DNA of 64,000 nucleotides. Source: Chaetorhynchus papuensis. Lineage: Eukaryota; Chordata; Aves; Passeriformes; Rhipiduridae. How positions within the stretch are numbered: the stretch's first letter is position 1; the number at the start of each line of letters is the position of its first letter. Below the pieces are notes generated by a model that worked only from the letters and a program-made list of their open reading frames with translations, did no database searches and was not told where the DNA came from. Positions 10,501 to 25,500 of this stretch are shown here, in pieces. The DNA is taken from contig VWYX01000280.1 of NCBI GenBank assembly GCA_013396525.1, positions 564,226 to 628,225 of the forward strand. The letters run 5' to 3'. Position numbers and translations under genes: made by a program.

Positions 10501-13500
10501 TTGTCAAAAGAGTGGTATTTCCGTCATATTGATGAAACAAGGTAGAACCAGCGTCAGTTCTCAAAGTCTCTGAATTAAGAAGTTTTGTTTCTCCTGTCAG
10601 GCTTTCAGTCCTGTGTGATGCTTCACTGGAAGTGTAAAAACAAATAGAACTGCAAACAGATTTGGAAAAACCTCAGAGAAGATTGCTTTTCTTTTACTGT
10701 GCAAGTGGTACTCCAAACCTTGTCTAGGGCTGTCTTCACCACCAGAGGCAGGGACTGGGGAGAGCTTTTCTGCAGCATGCCAGGGCTGCAGTGGTGCCAG
10801 GGACGAATCATGACCTACCCAGACTCCCTTACTTTGAGAGAAAAAGACTGCTGAGCCCTGAGATGGAGGTCAAACACAGGAAGCTCAGCAGTTAACTTCT
10901 GTCCTTCTTCCACATTTCAGAAGAGAATCTTTTCCTCAGAAGGATTTGGAGTAGACTTTTTTTTTAGAGTTTTTTTTTCATTTTCAAAAATAGTTCACCT
11001 TGGGGCTTTATGTGTTTTCAGCATCTTGCTGTCCAGCTTTTCTCACAGCACATGAGGTTTCCAGACACAGATCTGTGCTTAGAGCAAGATAGCTGCCGAG
11101 CGGTGCTTGCTGTGTGCTGGACAGACGTTGCCATGTACACTGTCCTAGCGCCAGATTCTTTTCCCAGCTAAGGTAGCAGGGCTGGTCAGCACATCCTATT
11201 GTTCTTTGTGCCTTGGAATCTCTTCCTCTGTCACACTGGCATTTGCATATGTACATTCAGATTTAGAGAGTTATCTGTGCCAGCTTGTGCTTTCCATTTA
11301 TTATTATGAACACTGAGATAAGGAGTGGAGCAGGAGCAGAAAATGTACTAGGAGTTTCTAAGAATTTACTATCCATGGGCACATTATTACACTATCTTCA
11401 GCTAACCTCTTGTTCCTTTCTGTGTCCTTGAAACAGTTATTATAACTTCTCTGAATGTGTGCGGCTCTTTGTTTTAAAGAAAAGATAAAAGTGAGGAGTG
11501 AAGGAGTACTGCACGCTTCCCTAACTGAACACTGATTTGATTTCTTGCTTCTCCTTTTGTTTTACATGGTTTCTTGTACCTTGAAGACTGCTTTCATTTG
11601 CTTAATTTATCAACTAACTTCCTATTTCAGCCTGTTCACCTATTTTCCATTTACAGTAGATTTGTCACTTAATAACATGGGAACTAAGATGCAGTTTTGA
11701 AGGTTTCTTTTGTAGGAATGCTTTTTCATATGCTTCTTCTAATTCCTTTGTTTTACTGAACTTTACTAAACTTTCTTCTGAGTTTGAGTACCTGCTAGTC
11801 TTAATCAGCATTGTGAACAGCTCCTTTACTTAAGTAACTAACAGTGTTCATGCACATCTGCCCTGTGTTTTCTTGAAGAGCTTGCAGAGAGTCAGTTAAA
11901 TACTGAGCTTGACTTCCTTTGCAGTGAGATTAGATGTCTGATTTTTTTTTGTTTGTTTTAATTCCTGTCTCCAGTCCTTATTCCTAATATTTTATTGCTT
12001 ACAGAATAAGCCACTATTTGGTGATTTGTTTGTCTGTAGTAATGGGCACAACTGAATCTCGGCAGATGCTAAGCAGCTGTAGTTCAAGTCACTGTGCATT
12101 TCTGTCAGTTATGCATGAACAACATTCATTGGTGATAAATTTGCATTTGCATTGAAGCGGATTTTGTGGGTGCAAATGTTGTTGCATCCATGCAGCACTG
12201 GCAGTCATGTACATCTGTGTGATTCTTGCTCACTCACTCAGACCTGTGGATGTCTGCAGTGTTTTTTCACTGCTCCTGATACTATTTTTTGCATCACATA
12301 TTAGGTAGAGTTAAAAAGTCCTCCTGTTATTTCTAGTTAGTCTGTTGTAGAAACTTTTGGGTTTCTGTCATCATAATCGCTTATAACCAAGCATTGGCTC
12401 CAGCTAATTCCAACCGTTATCCTACTCCCTTTATTATTTTTAGTGTGAGCCACAGTGATTTTATCCTATTCATATTTCCTCCAAGGTCTCCTATCTCAGA
12501 CACTTGTAAAGCTTTCCCTCCCTTCTCATGTTTTCTTTGATCTCTTGTTAATGACTTAAACCCCTTTAGATTTAATCCCCACCGAGTTTCTTTCTCCTCC
12601 TCTGAATTTGCTTCTTTGCCTCTGCAGGTGTCTGGGCTGTTTTCCATCACTGTGCAGAAATCTGGTTTTCTTTCCTAATTTCCTATAATTTTTAATTTCT
12701 TCCTCTGTTTTTTAAAAGTTGTATTGATTTTTATTTTTGTCTCCGTTACTCACTTCAGTAGCATGTTGGATGTCTGCACACAAAGAGTTAAATATTTGTA
12801 AATTCCTTTCTCAAATCAGGTATCTCAAGGTGAATAATAACATGTATACATACATATGCACATGCAGTAGTCATACTTCCAGCTTTTACTGAGGATTGAA
12901 AATGTTCCTTGTTTCTCATGCTTTTAATTTTCTGAAGCACTGATTTTATTGGTCCTGATCCTGTTAGCTGTCACACATGCTAGTAACTTCAGATATGTAA
13001 ATAATCCCGGAGTCTCAATTCAGTGTGGACAAACGTATGCTGAAGCATTAAAATAGTGCCTTGCACCTTCACAGTTGAAGCCATATTCAAGGATTTTGAA
13101 TGTATTTTCTTTACCAAAGCCATTCATATTTTTTCCACCAAAGATTTGAATACAATCACTATGGCTGTGTTATAGTGACCAAAAGTGCAAGAAAAGAAAG
13201 AGCAGGCATTGCCCCCCAGCTCACATAAAAGGATCGACTGCTCTGCTGTAGTCAGTGACAGAGACATTGAAAGTAGAATTTGCTGCCATAGGTATCCTAT
13301 TGAAGGCCTGGAGCTTAAATTAATTGTGGAAATAAAATATTATTTTCTGTAGGTTTTTATTTCTAGTGACATATTAGGAGGATTGTTAAGTTGCACGCTA
13401 AATGTTTGCAGCAGATCATTTTTATTAAGTGTACACTAAATGTGAACAAAATGTGCCTTTTCCAGTTCTGCTGAAATCAGAGGTATTTCAGCTTCTCTTA

Positions 13501-16500
13501 GCTGGGTCTGGACTGGGGCTCTTTGTAGGACTGAGAAACTTACTGTGCCAAGCTGCAGTCTTCTGGATGAAATTGCTTTCTCCTTGTTTGTTTTTTTTTT
13601 TTCTTTGCACAAATCACATTTAAAAAAAAATACAGGTTTGTGTGAAGATTAAAATTAACCAAAAATCTTGAAATAGAGAGGGTTTTTGAATTGTGCTAGA
13701 AGCACACACACCAAGTTAACAATAATTTCACGCATTATGGAATAATAACTCTACATATAGAAGATAGGAAGAAATGCTTAATAATTTTTTTCTGGTCCTT
13801 GCTTTGAAAAAAAGACAGATAGTATTATGGCTGTATATGGAGGTGGTGACATTCCAGTTCCAACACAAACTGAAATCAGCAGGACTGGACAACTCATATG
13901 CAGTATTAGGAAAAAAAAAAAAAAAAAGAAAAAAACCCCAGCAACTTGGCTGAGGATATGGGAAGTCTCCCTTACTGGAAATACTCAAGAACTGTCTGGA
14001 GACAATCCTGTAAAATGTTTTGTAGGATGACCCTGCTTGAGTGGGGTGGGTGGACCAGGTCACTGCTGTCCCTTCCAATCTGACCCACTCTGTGACTTCC
14101 AGAAAGTCTTTTTAACACTGGGGAAATATCTAAATCTTGAAATAAAGCTGATGTCATGCCAGTGTTTCAAGAAAAGTGAGTGTGGTAGGGTAGGTGGCTG
14201 CAAATCCATCAGCCTGACATCGGGTTATTTTTAAATAGTGGAACAATCCACAGCAAAATGAAATACGCAAGAAGGGGAGAAATGCAGCTGTTAAATGATG
14301 TTCACACAACATGAATTAACGGAAGTTTATGGGTAAAGATTCTCTCAAGTTGGTAGTCTTTTATTGTTACAGAATTGTTTGGTGAAGTGACATACTGATG
14401 GTATGACATCCTGCAAGGCATTTGATTTTTGTATCCCCTGGCATCTCGATTATGAACCTGAACTGACAGAAAATCAGTATTGTATGTGTTACGTGGTTTT
14501 AAGGAGAATGATCCTATTTGCTCGTAGGTCTGAGTGGGGAATCTAAACACAGTAGTGTTTCTGGGGGCATCTCACAGGAACCTGCTCTTTTCTGTAATCA
14601 TCCCATTGGTATCTTGGAAGGAGATCTGGCATCATCACAGTTGTGTTGGTAGGTGATGGAAAGGGGCATGTACTGGCAAGCACTGCAGAAGACAAAAGTG
14701 CACTGCAGGAAGGCTTGGTTAGATGATTGGTCACATGCAAGCAAAAGCCATTTTAACCCATACCAGAAGTGAAAAATTGAGGTCCATCCCCAAGAAACGT
14801 TGTCACTGCACGGCTGGTGATCCTGGGGGATACTGTGCTGAATGTTAGTGGTTCCTGGTGAAAGAGGATGAACAAAAACTGGCACAGTCCTGGACAGGTA
14901 TGTGGGAAGCTGGTGAGGTATGTGGGAGCTAGTGCTAGTAGGACTCCTTCCGTGCGAGCATGGTGCATACCAGGAAGTGGGCTCAAAATGAGTATTGGAA
15001 GGGAGGCCATCACTGAACCAAAACCAGTGGAAGGTTAGGAGAGGGGACAAGGGAAGTACATCTGTTTCCCTCTTGGTACTGTTCCCTAGATTTCTATTTG
15101 TAGCTAGTGGTGGGGATGTAGCAATGGTCTGGACCCACACACCTGGACTTGAACTTGGAAGAGCTCAGACAGGAGACAAAGGAATGATTAAAAGACCAGA
15201 AAACATGTACTGGAGTGAAAGTCAGCAGTTTATTTTACACTTTAGTGATCCCCTTAGATAACCCTTGTTTAATCTCCAGTATGATTGTTCTGATTGTTTA
15301 TGCCTTTTCCAGACTGCCAGCTCCAGTTGTAATTTTCTGTGTTATTTCGTGGGGTAGGTTTGGTGTTGTAAACAGCAGCAGCATTGGGGATGCAAAATCC
15401 TATGAATTCACCATAAGGCTCAAGCAAGACTATAGGAAATAACCTTAATTATGAGGTCTCCCAACTTTCCCTGAAATGTGTTATCCCTGTTGCATAACAA
15501 TCATCCTAGAGTGCCTCTTCCTGGCAAGTTTTGTTTTTGTTAAAATCTGTTGTCCTACTTAGAACTGGTTTAGCCCTTCAGAAGTACAACTGGGGAAATG
15601 CCATTTTGCTCAAAGACCACTCTGGAGTTACTCCTAGAGGGGAGAAAAGAATAATACCCATTCCTTCCAGGTGAAATTGAGTTCTTCTGGTCAAGTAACT
15701 CTTCAGAGGCATGAGAGCACAGATGTTTATGTCTTGGCAGATAAAGTGAAATTTCCTGCCAGGTCACATACCCTGTGCCCGCAGACATTGCTGCCATCAT
15801 ACCAGCTCCTCACCGATAATGCTGGCTGAACTCAACAGTCCAGCAGGTGCACCTGGCAAGGAATTCTTTGGGACACCCATGCAGCCCTAGTTGTCAGACC
15901 CACTGCAGTAAAGCTGCAGTGACTGGTTGTTTTGTCTTGCTGTGGTGGGAGGAGGTGGAAAGCACGGTAGGAGTTGGCAGGTGATAAGGCATAGCTGTGA
16001 TAAAGAGGTGGAATAGATTGGTCCTTGTACACTTCAGTTCCAAGGAAGAGGCCAGAGGCCTGCAAGAGGCTCAGAATTATTAGACCGCACACTTAGGGTT
16101 TTTTTGTTTGTTTGTTCGCTTGTTTGTTTTAAATGTGCGTTCCTGCTTTGAGAAGAATGATGTGTATTTCTGGTTAGGGTTGGAGAGGTACTGTGGTGTC
16201 AATAAGGTGTTTTGGCTATGCTATATACTCCTAACCTGGAGACATGGCTGCTGTTAGCCCATGCGTCTGATTTGGTTGGTACTTGATATTTTTCCATCTC
16301 TCTCTCTAATAATAGATGTTGGAGCACAGCTGCGTGCCTAGGGCTGTCCAGGAAGGTAATCTGAAAAAAAAGGAAAAAGAACCACCAAATTTCGTGTTGG
16401 AGCTCAAGAGAGGGCCATAACATTGGCAATTGATGGAGGAGGAGAAGACAGAGTTTTTTGAGAAGCTTTCTGGTCAAAACAATTGGGAATGCTGCAGATG

Positions 16501-19500
16501 TGGCTTTCCATAGGTGAATGAGAGTAAAAGAGCCCCCTCAGAAACCAGGCTCCAGGATGGGTACAAGCGCAGTCTCCCCTCTTGCTCTGTGGATGCTGCT
16601 TGTCGCCAAATTTGTCTCTAAAGAGCCTACACTGCATTTACCAAAGCTGTGAATGGGGAGTGGCATGGTTTGTGTTCTGCATAATGAAGGAGCAGTTAAA
16701 TGGCCTTCGGTGTGAAAGAGCAGGGATCGGCAGGTTACAAAGCTATGAAAACAAGATAAAGTAGATTCGGGAGGAAGCGGAGAAAGAGAAAAGGTGGAAT
16801 TGGAGAGGAGAGCAGCTGGGATCTTCTTCAGAGCTTGATGTTCAAGTTTAGCCGCTTGTTGCTCTCATGCTCCTTAAGTTCTCATTGAGAGACTCCGGCC
16901 TTTTCCCATTCCCTTCCGTCTCTTACTGAAGGGGTTTCCTTTCCTTTTCTTATTTTATCTAAAGCAGGGAGTGGGAATAGGGAAGGTGTTCATGTGTAAT
17001 ATTTTGTACGGTATCACTATGCAAGGTACAAATAATAAATCACACGCTACATGCTTAGACAATTTACTGCCAGCTTTTGTATATGCTGTGACAAGTGCTC
17101 AAAAGGTCAAAAAAGCTTCCTTAACGAATTTGATAAGATAATGCAGTGAGCTGTAACATCATGAAGTCCTGGGGGCCATAGACCAGAAGAGAAGAAATAA
17201 TTATGCATGGTAATGGGTAATTACAGATAATGGCCTTTTTTGGGGGTGGCAGAAAATTACACAACCCCACAGCCTTGCCTGAAATGAACATTGTCTAGCA
17301 CATTAACTTTATATCAAGCTAAAAGTTCAATGCTGGAACCAGAGATAATCCACAACTTCTAATGGGAAGAGAACAGAAATACTCCTCTCAAAGGCAGAGC
17401 AAGCATGCAGGTTTTGTTCCTTGGGAGGCAGAGTTTCTCAGCAGAAAGTAATGGTGCCAGCTTTCTTTGACATCTGAAATAGCTCTGTCATGATTGTCTG
17501 GTGGGAGAAACACATTGTACCAGAGTTTCTGATTATGATGTTAGGGAGTGATTTCACACTGGCCTTGTTCAAGGCTACTGTCCAACCTCAGAGCCAGATA
17601 TGAATTGAACTAAACTAATGCATTGTAAGACTTAATATTGCTAAACCAGCTAATAGGAGTGTATCAATGCTTTATGTACTGAGCAAGGAGAAATTGTCAG
17701 GTACAGGTACAAGATTCTTTTGAGGTGTGAAGGCACATGTTTCCTGACTGATTTTTTTTTTTTTGTGTATGTTTTAATGGCACAGCTGTCCCTGCTGCTG
17801 AAGCTGGATTGCAGAAATTTATTAAAACTGGTGAAAACAGTCACTCTGAATTGAAAACTACAGGAAATGAAAACTTATCAGTAGCTGAACTTTGCTCACT
17901 GGGTAGTGCTTACCTGCTCCTTGAGTCAGTGTGTTACTTGAGTGGTCACTGTTCTTTATTTTCAGTGGCAGAGCTGTGTATGTGCAGAGTCTCTGTAGGC
18001 ATAGAAAAAAAACCAAACTGTTAACCATTCGTTTATATAAGAATACATGCCAATAAATGGGAGCAGTGAAATTCTCTTAATTGTCACAATGCATATACAA
18101 GTCCCTTTTCTGAAATACACAGTCAGATGGAGACTTATCAGGTCTAATGCCGCATGAGTAAATTGAACCATGCTGCTGCATGCTCCCAGACATTGAAATG
18201 TGGCTCTGCTAACCTGATTTATAAAGCAGTTCCTGGTGTGCATCTGTCACAAGCTGACTAATAATCTCCCCCAGATTTCTGTGTGGTCCAGGAACCATTC
18301 CCAGTTAGCACTTTGGTGCTACCACCCTGTTCCGCGTGCCAAGAAAGTCTTGTACTATGGACTCTATGTCATTTGACCTCACATCAGAGACCTGCCCAGA
18401 CATACTTAAATTAACGTTGCCAGCATATAATAAGATGTAAAACTGGCCCGTAACAGTACCAGTAGGAATAGAAAATACTCCGCACTTTTACGCCGCCTTC
18501 AAATTTCAGTGTTTGTATTTCTCAGTATATATCCTTAAAAATACATTTGCCTCTGTGAGAAAAAGATGATGATAGAAATTCCTGTAAATTACCTGGCATT
18601 TCTCCTTTCTCCTCCCAAATGATCTATATACTGGCCTCTGCGTTGATTTTGCCATGCATATCCGCAATTTGTGTAAATCGCCATAGCTTTATTGAAGTAA
18701 ATGGTCTGAGACTGGTTTACATTAGCTAAGGACTGGACCAGTGTTTTTCACTGTGCTCTGCTAAGCAAAGGCAGGAGCCCATCATAGGTTTCTGAATGTA
18801 AAAGACCTATATGTGTAACTGACCCCTAGTACTCACCTTCTTTAAAAGAAAATACCAGCCACCCTAAAATGAATTACTGGTTAACTACTATTAATATGCC
18901 ATAGAGCTGGAGAGTCGTCTACAACACTGCAAGATCAATAACAGTATTTATTGTGCATCATATTGATCTTCTATGAAAGAATGGGCCATATTTCACACTG
19001 TGTACATAGTGCAAAAAAAGTAGCATCGGTTCTCTACAGGAATTAGTAAAGACATGGAAAAGAACTTAGAGATCCAAGGGCACAGCTGCATGAAGGGGTT
19101 GCTCACGGATGGAGAGCCTGTGATGGCCCTACATAGTAGATTTGGTGTTCCAAAAACTGAGTGCAAATTTAAACAGTTTTCTTTTTTGTTACTATTATTC
19201 ATTTCCATACCTCCTTGTACAGGTTCAGTCCCATTTTTGATCATGTCTTATTTGCAACTTCCAAAATATTAAAACCTGTGTGTAACAGCAAGGGGAAGGC
19301 CCAGGAGCCCTTCCTGCTTTTTCCATCTAAAGAGTAAAGACAGCCAAGGCATTACCCAGCTCCTGCAGCAGATCTCATGTTTTAAAGTGCAGGTAGAGGG
19401 GCAGACTGCGAGCCAGGCAGTGCAGCAGGGGTTACCTTCTTGAGTCCTTAATTCCTCTTGAAAATTGCACCCTGATGTGCAGGTGTTGTACTGCTGCAAG

Positions 19501-22500
19501 CTCTAAGGCAGGGGAGGACCCTCTTCTTGCCAGCAGAGCCATTCAGCTCTGTTGAATTACATTTGGAAGAAAGAAGGAAATCAACTGAAAGCTTCTGTCT
19601 CAACCTTGGTATTCTCTGCTTGCTGGCAGAAAAGGGTTGCAGGCTGACAGGCTCCCTGGAGGAGAACACCTGGCTGGTTGAGCTGCTGGAGGCACGGCTG
19701 TAGGAAGGTTCAGCTGGCAGGTAGGAGTCCAGCCTTACAGGTATGGGCCAAGGACCAGCCAGAGGAACCCCAGCTAGATGGTTATTGACATGGATTCCTA
19801 CAGATCTGACCTTCCACGTTCAGAAGCACAATGTCTCGTGGGATTTAGGGAAAACTTAACTCTTCTTGCTGTATTTCCAGTGCTGTCACAGGATTCTTAG
19901 TTCCTCAAGGAGTTGGATGTATCTTTCCATTTATTTCAACTTTTCCTTTTGCTTCTATTTTTGTTAATCTGCTGGGGCACATCTCTATGGTGTGGCCCTG
20001 CAGCTCAGAAGGGTTGTGTGCCAGAGATGTTACAAGGTCCATGGACTTCATAACTCCGGGTTTCTAAGAGAAAAATTCCCCAGGTTGTTGATGCTGGGGG
20101 ATTTATGCATATGGGTGCATGGGTGGCTGGATGAGCCAGCTCTACAGACCAGCTTTGGAGACAGCTGGTAGTAGTCTAAAGACTATTGGAACCTGTAGGG
20201 ACAGCCAAAAGAAAGCAGAGGACGCTCCTGGTGGGTTTGTAACAGCCTTGAACCACTGGTGGGTGTTGTGCAGCTACATAAAGGAAAACCTTTGCACCTC
20301 AGGTGCCAAATGCTGGTAGCACAAACCACAGATAGGAGATAGAAGAAAAAACGATCTAATAGCATTTTATTTTTTCTCCTTCTTATTGCAGCAGAATATT
20401 GCCACTGCTGCTCTTCAGGAGGGAGCTGTAGCCACTAACAGCCACTAGAATGTCACAGAAGCATCAGGAGTCTCAGGAATGCTTGTGTGATTTGGTGGAT
20501 AGCTATGGGTGGGGTTTCTGTTCTAGCCTAACCCTTCCATGTTAGGAAGTGTGGTGCATAAGACCTCTCCAAAAGTTGCAACAAAACCTTCTACTTTCTC
20601 CCCCTCTTCCTTTTAGCTGCTAGCATGTAGGGTGCCTCATCTTTCCTGTGTGTTACAGAATCAGAATCACAGAATCCTTTATGTTGGAAAAGACTTGTTA
20701 AGATCATTGAGTCCAACCTTTGACCCATTACTGTCAACTCAACCATAGCACTTAGTGCCGTATCCAGCCCTTTCTTGAAACCCTCCAGGAATGGTAATCC
20801 TACCACCTACCTCGGCAGCCCATTCCAATGCTTAACAACCCTTTTCTGTGAAGTTCTTCCTGGTGTCCAACCTGAACCTCCACTGGTACAGCTTGAGGCT
20901 GCTTGTCATCCTGCCACTTCTTACCTGGGAGAAGAGACCGACCCCCACCTGGCTACACCCTCCTTTCAGGCAATTGTAGAGAGTGATAAGGTACCCCCCT
21001 GAGCCTCCTTTTCCCCAGCCTAAACAACCTCAACTCCATCAGCTGCTCCTCACAGGACTGGTGTTCCAGACCCTTCCCCAGCTCCATTGCCCTTCTCTGG
21101 ACGTGCTCCAGCACCTCCTGTCCTTGCAGTGAGGGGCCCAGAACTGAACGCAGGATTTGAGGTGTGGCCTCACCAGTGCCAAGTACAGGGGGACAATCCC
21201 TGCCCTGGTCCTGCTGGCCACACTGTTGCTGGTACAGGCCAGGATGCCATTGGCCTTCTTGGCCACCTGGGCACTGCTGGCTCATGTCCAGCTGCTGTCA
21301 CCAGCACCCCCAGGTCCTTTTCCTGTGGGCAGCTTTGCAGCCACTCTGCCCCAGCCTGTGGCACTGCCTGGGGTTGTTGTGACCCAAGGGCAGGAGCCGG
21401 CACTGGGCCTTGTTGAACCTCACAGCGCTGGCCTTGGCCCATGATCCAGCCTGTCCAGATCCCTCTGCAGAGCCTTCCTGCCCTCCAGCAGATCAGCACT
21501 CACACCTTAGTGTTGTTGTGAACTGACTGAGGGTAATCTTGATCCCCTCATCCAGATCACGTAGGTGTAAAAAGACCTCATCTTCCTGATGCTTGTATTT
21601 TTAATGGGGAGTAGTAGCCCTTCTAATGATGCACTGTAAATTGAAAGACACTGCAGAGATTTTAGAAGAAATTGTGCATTTGTGCAACGTAATATAGCCC
21701 TGTCAGCAGTTCAGCAGACGACTGCCTTGCATGTCTCTGTCATATGAAATCTGTATCCCAGCAAGGAATGTGTTGGAGGATTTTGCTTTTGGCCTCTATT
21801 TTGCAACATTTAAAGCAGAACAATTGGAATGCAGCTTTATTTGAGAGGTAAATTTAGGGAGGGGAGTCAGGCTTGTGCTGTGCCAGTGGTCTGAGTTCTG
21901 ATTTTATCAAAGACACAGGCAAAAGGATCGAAGAGTCTTGCCCAGAAGCAGAATAATAGCAATTTAAAAAATTATAAAAATGAAAGTGCAGAGACTCTGA
22001 AAAGTCTTCTGTGGCATTGCAGGCACTTCTGTTTTGTGTGCAAATTAGAGAAATACTCCAGATAAACAAGGCAAGCTGACTTGGTTCTGCAGAAAAATCA
22101 GATGCAGGAGGCATAAAAGAGTCTTCACTAATAAATGCATACAGTTCGTTGATGTCAACAGAATGTCAGCAAGAACTGAATGGGAGTACTGTGTAATTTA
22201 GTGACCTGGAAGAAGATGATCCACGATTTCAGAAAGCTTTCATTACAGCTGAAGAAGTGAAACAGACTTGCATTGTTAATGGCAGTAATTGGTAAAACTG
22301 ATGATTGGATCTAGTATGCAGCTAATTCACACTACAGGGGAAGTTGTTACCTTGGCTCTGAGGGGCTGGTAAATGCCACCATATTCCTTCCAGAGGTAAG
22401 CAACCAAGATACACCAGGAGAAAGATCCAGAACAAACTAGGCCTGCCTGAAATGCCGCTGAGGGCTGTTATTTCCTGTGTGCCTATTGCCCATGCTGCTT

Positions 22501-25500
22501 CATGTCCATACCAACAGCTCTCGGGGGTTCATCAGTATGCTTTAAGCCACATTGTTCTCTCCTCCACAAAACAGTTGGACAACAACAACATGGGAAGAGC
22601 AGGAGCTCCTTACAGAGAATGGGTACAGGGCAGGGTCACAGACATGCAAACTAGAACCAGAGCTGCAGATATGGCGGGATTTGGATGTTTCATTTTTTCC
22701 CTTGTAAATGTATAAAAGATTGTGGCAGTGTTTTGTTGTGTCTGGCTTGGCAATGCAACTGATGCCGCATATCAGAGAGAGATTGGGTGTGCAACAGTAC
22801 CAACAAGCACCTTCCATTTTTCCTACTTGGAAATACTGCAAGGCACTGGTTTACAGTGGAGTGGGGAAATCATGGCTCCTCATTGTCTGAGAAGCATCCC
22901 CATCTTAGGGAATGACAGGGACGCAGACCTTGCCTGTGGGGAGTGCAGCCAGCTCACCCCTGGTCTGGAGGCCCTCCAGAGTGGACGCAACAAGTCAGGA
23001 TCTTTCTTCTTCTCTTTAGCTAGTGGTGGGGCATCTTGTTCTGCTTTGTGATTTTGTAGGTACAGGAGCTAAATTTGGATATGAAGGCTCGGCAAGGATT
23101 GAGGACCTTACTGCTCACAGATAGCGTGTGGGTTTCTGGGACACTTTGGCTGACCCTGTGGTACTTCCCCTACTGCAGCTTCTCTTGTCTTGTGGCTGTT
23201 TGCCTTTCCTAGAGGCATGTTCAGAAAGTGTCCTCTCACCTTCAGGACACTGGCTGCAAGGAGTCATTCTATAGCTACATCCTTTCTGCTTCTAGAGAGT
23301 TACAAGAGACTTGGCACACTGTTACGGGTTAAAAAGTAGTAGGGGACTGCAAAGTTAGGTGATGTAAGTCATTATCCCCAGCAGTTGATACTGATTGAGG
23401 ATTCAGAGCATTTGTCTTAACCTGCAGTTGGTTTTGTCTGCTGTTTTGCCGTCTGTGGGGTATGTAGGTGGCAGTCTTGGACTCTGAGTAGTTGTTGGTC
23501 CACTTGAGTTTCCACCAAACACTCAGCCGTGTTTCGCTTTCAGCTCCTACCTCTTCTTACTTACTACTCTCTGTCCAGCCTTTGAGAGGAGTAGTAGTTC
23601 ATTAGAAGGTGAAAGATAATGGTCTTTTTTTTTTCTTTTCCAGAGGGACGGATGCTCATTCAGGACATCCCTTCTATCCCCAGCAGAGGGCACTTGGAGA
23701 GCACATCTGAGTTGGTTGTGGACTCCGCCTACTACAGCAGTTTTTACCAGCCGTCCCTGTATCCTTGTTACAACAACCTGTACAACTACTCCCAGTACCA
23801 GATGGCAGTGGCCAGTGAGCCTTCCTCAAGTGAGACAGGGGGTACGATTGTAGGGTCGGCCATGAAGAACAGCCTTCGAAGCCTCCCAGCGACATACGTG
23901 CCAAGCCAGTCAGGAAAACAGTGGCAGGTATGATCTTACAGAGGTGTTACATTGAAGAGTGAGATGGACAATAAGCTGTTTCATGGGCCTGTGTCTGACC
24001 TCCTGTTTGCTTGTTTCATGGCAGTGCAAAACCAGGTTCATATTCCAGCGTGGCATTAGGACCCATTTTAAGAAAATTAGACAGAATGGGTGGTTGCAAT
24101 GCAGCACAACAAAAGCAGTTACATAGTTGGACGGTGATAATGGTATGGATAAATTGCCACAAGCACAAAGAGCCCTCACTTGATTTTATCTTCTCTGTTA
24201 TGTCACAGTAGATTATAGTTTGTTTTCCAGAAAAAGAGTCCAATTTAGTTGCCCAACATAACATCCTGCGAGCCTCAGGTGTAGTTGCTGGGAGGCTTTC
24301 CTCTTCAGAAACATATTCTTTTCCATGTTTCACATCTGAGGTGCTGAGGTGACCCAGGAGACCATGCTGTTGTGCAGTGGTTTGGTTGCAGTCAGTTGAG
24401 CGTGACATGGCTTATTGCTAGTTGTGTGTTCTGGCAATGACAGCTCCAGAGCTTGTGATTTTGACTTCTGTAGTTCAGGTTACAGGAAGTACCTGAGAGG
24501 TTCAAACCAGAGCTCTGTGTGCTTCGTTAGGACATAAAGCAAATCAAGCCCTCTCACTCTAAGACTGGATAATTGTAGCATCCAGCTCAGTACCGGTCAG
24601 AAACCAGAAAAAGGGGAAACCTGCCAAAGTGGGGGATTCTTGGCACAGTAGAAACATTTCAGTGACTCTGGAACTGTTTGGTTTTGGACTGCAGAGATGG
24701 TCTTTCTGTCTGAGATTGAACTAGTGAGGCTGTGCCGTCTGAGCCTGTGTATGCCTGTGTTCCTTGTGTAAGGACAGGAGGGGGCAGACCTCTTCTGCAG
24801 AGCATCAAGACAGGGCAGGCTGCTTCTGCAAGGGCTGTGTTGTGAAACCACTCAACAATGAAACGTCCACCAAAACCTCTTCGTGTAAGGGAACAGATAG
24901 GTCGTCCTGTTGGCTGACAAAGAGTTTCTCTAGCCGGGTCTCTCTGGCACAGGGGCCAGCTCTGAAAGGGCATTTTAATTTTTGATACTGAGGAGCTGAA
25001 AATAACACCAGGGTGATTACAATTACTGTAGCATTTATCACTATTCCATGTTCCTTTTTTTTGCTATGAGTACAGCTGTATGAGATAAGGAGCTGTCTCT
25101 CTTCCTTCTGCGGTGCAAGCCCAGGCCATGAGACTTTTCTTCTCTCAGTGTGTTGATACATGAAGGTACACCTTTTCAGTTGGTGGCATCCTCTCTAGAT
25201 GATGAATTTGATCACCAGACCAAGGGGAAAATGAGTCAAGGCAAGCTACAGGATTTTGTGCATGGTAATGGGGTGAGATACCAAGTGCTTTTTTAACTCT
25301 TTCATTTTGGTTGATTGGGTGAGCCTGGTATAGGAGAGTATTTCAGATAAAAGGTTACTTCTCAAGCATCTGCATGCAGTACTTAGCTTTCTAATGCATG
25401 GAGATACCATCACAACACAAATGAAGGGTGGCAACATTTGCCTTGGGAAAATAATGTTTTTGCAGGCTGCTAGTCCCACGTGTCACCTAGCACATAGTGT

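Larger units (their letters stand above)
4494..23643 (+). other. DMRT1 intron 2
   Basis: A large GT-AG intron (about 19.2 kb) with AT-rich stretches and several diverged retroposon relics listed separately. I see no exon-like ORF with recognisable protein similarity. The remaining sequence, including 6200-8500, 10300-13900 and 14600-18600, shows no clear repeats or genes beyond simple sequence. Confidence 0.85.

Noticed and set aside
20953..21285. 110-codon antisense frame with LEHQSCEEQLMEL
   Set aside because: This is the decayed C-terminal part of CR1 ORF2 and not a host gene.
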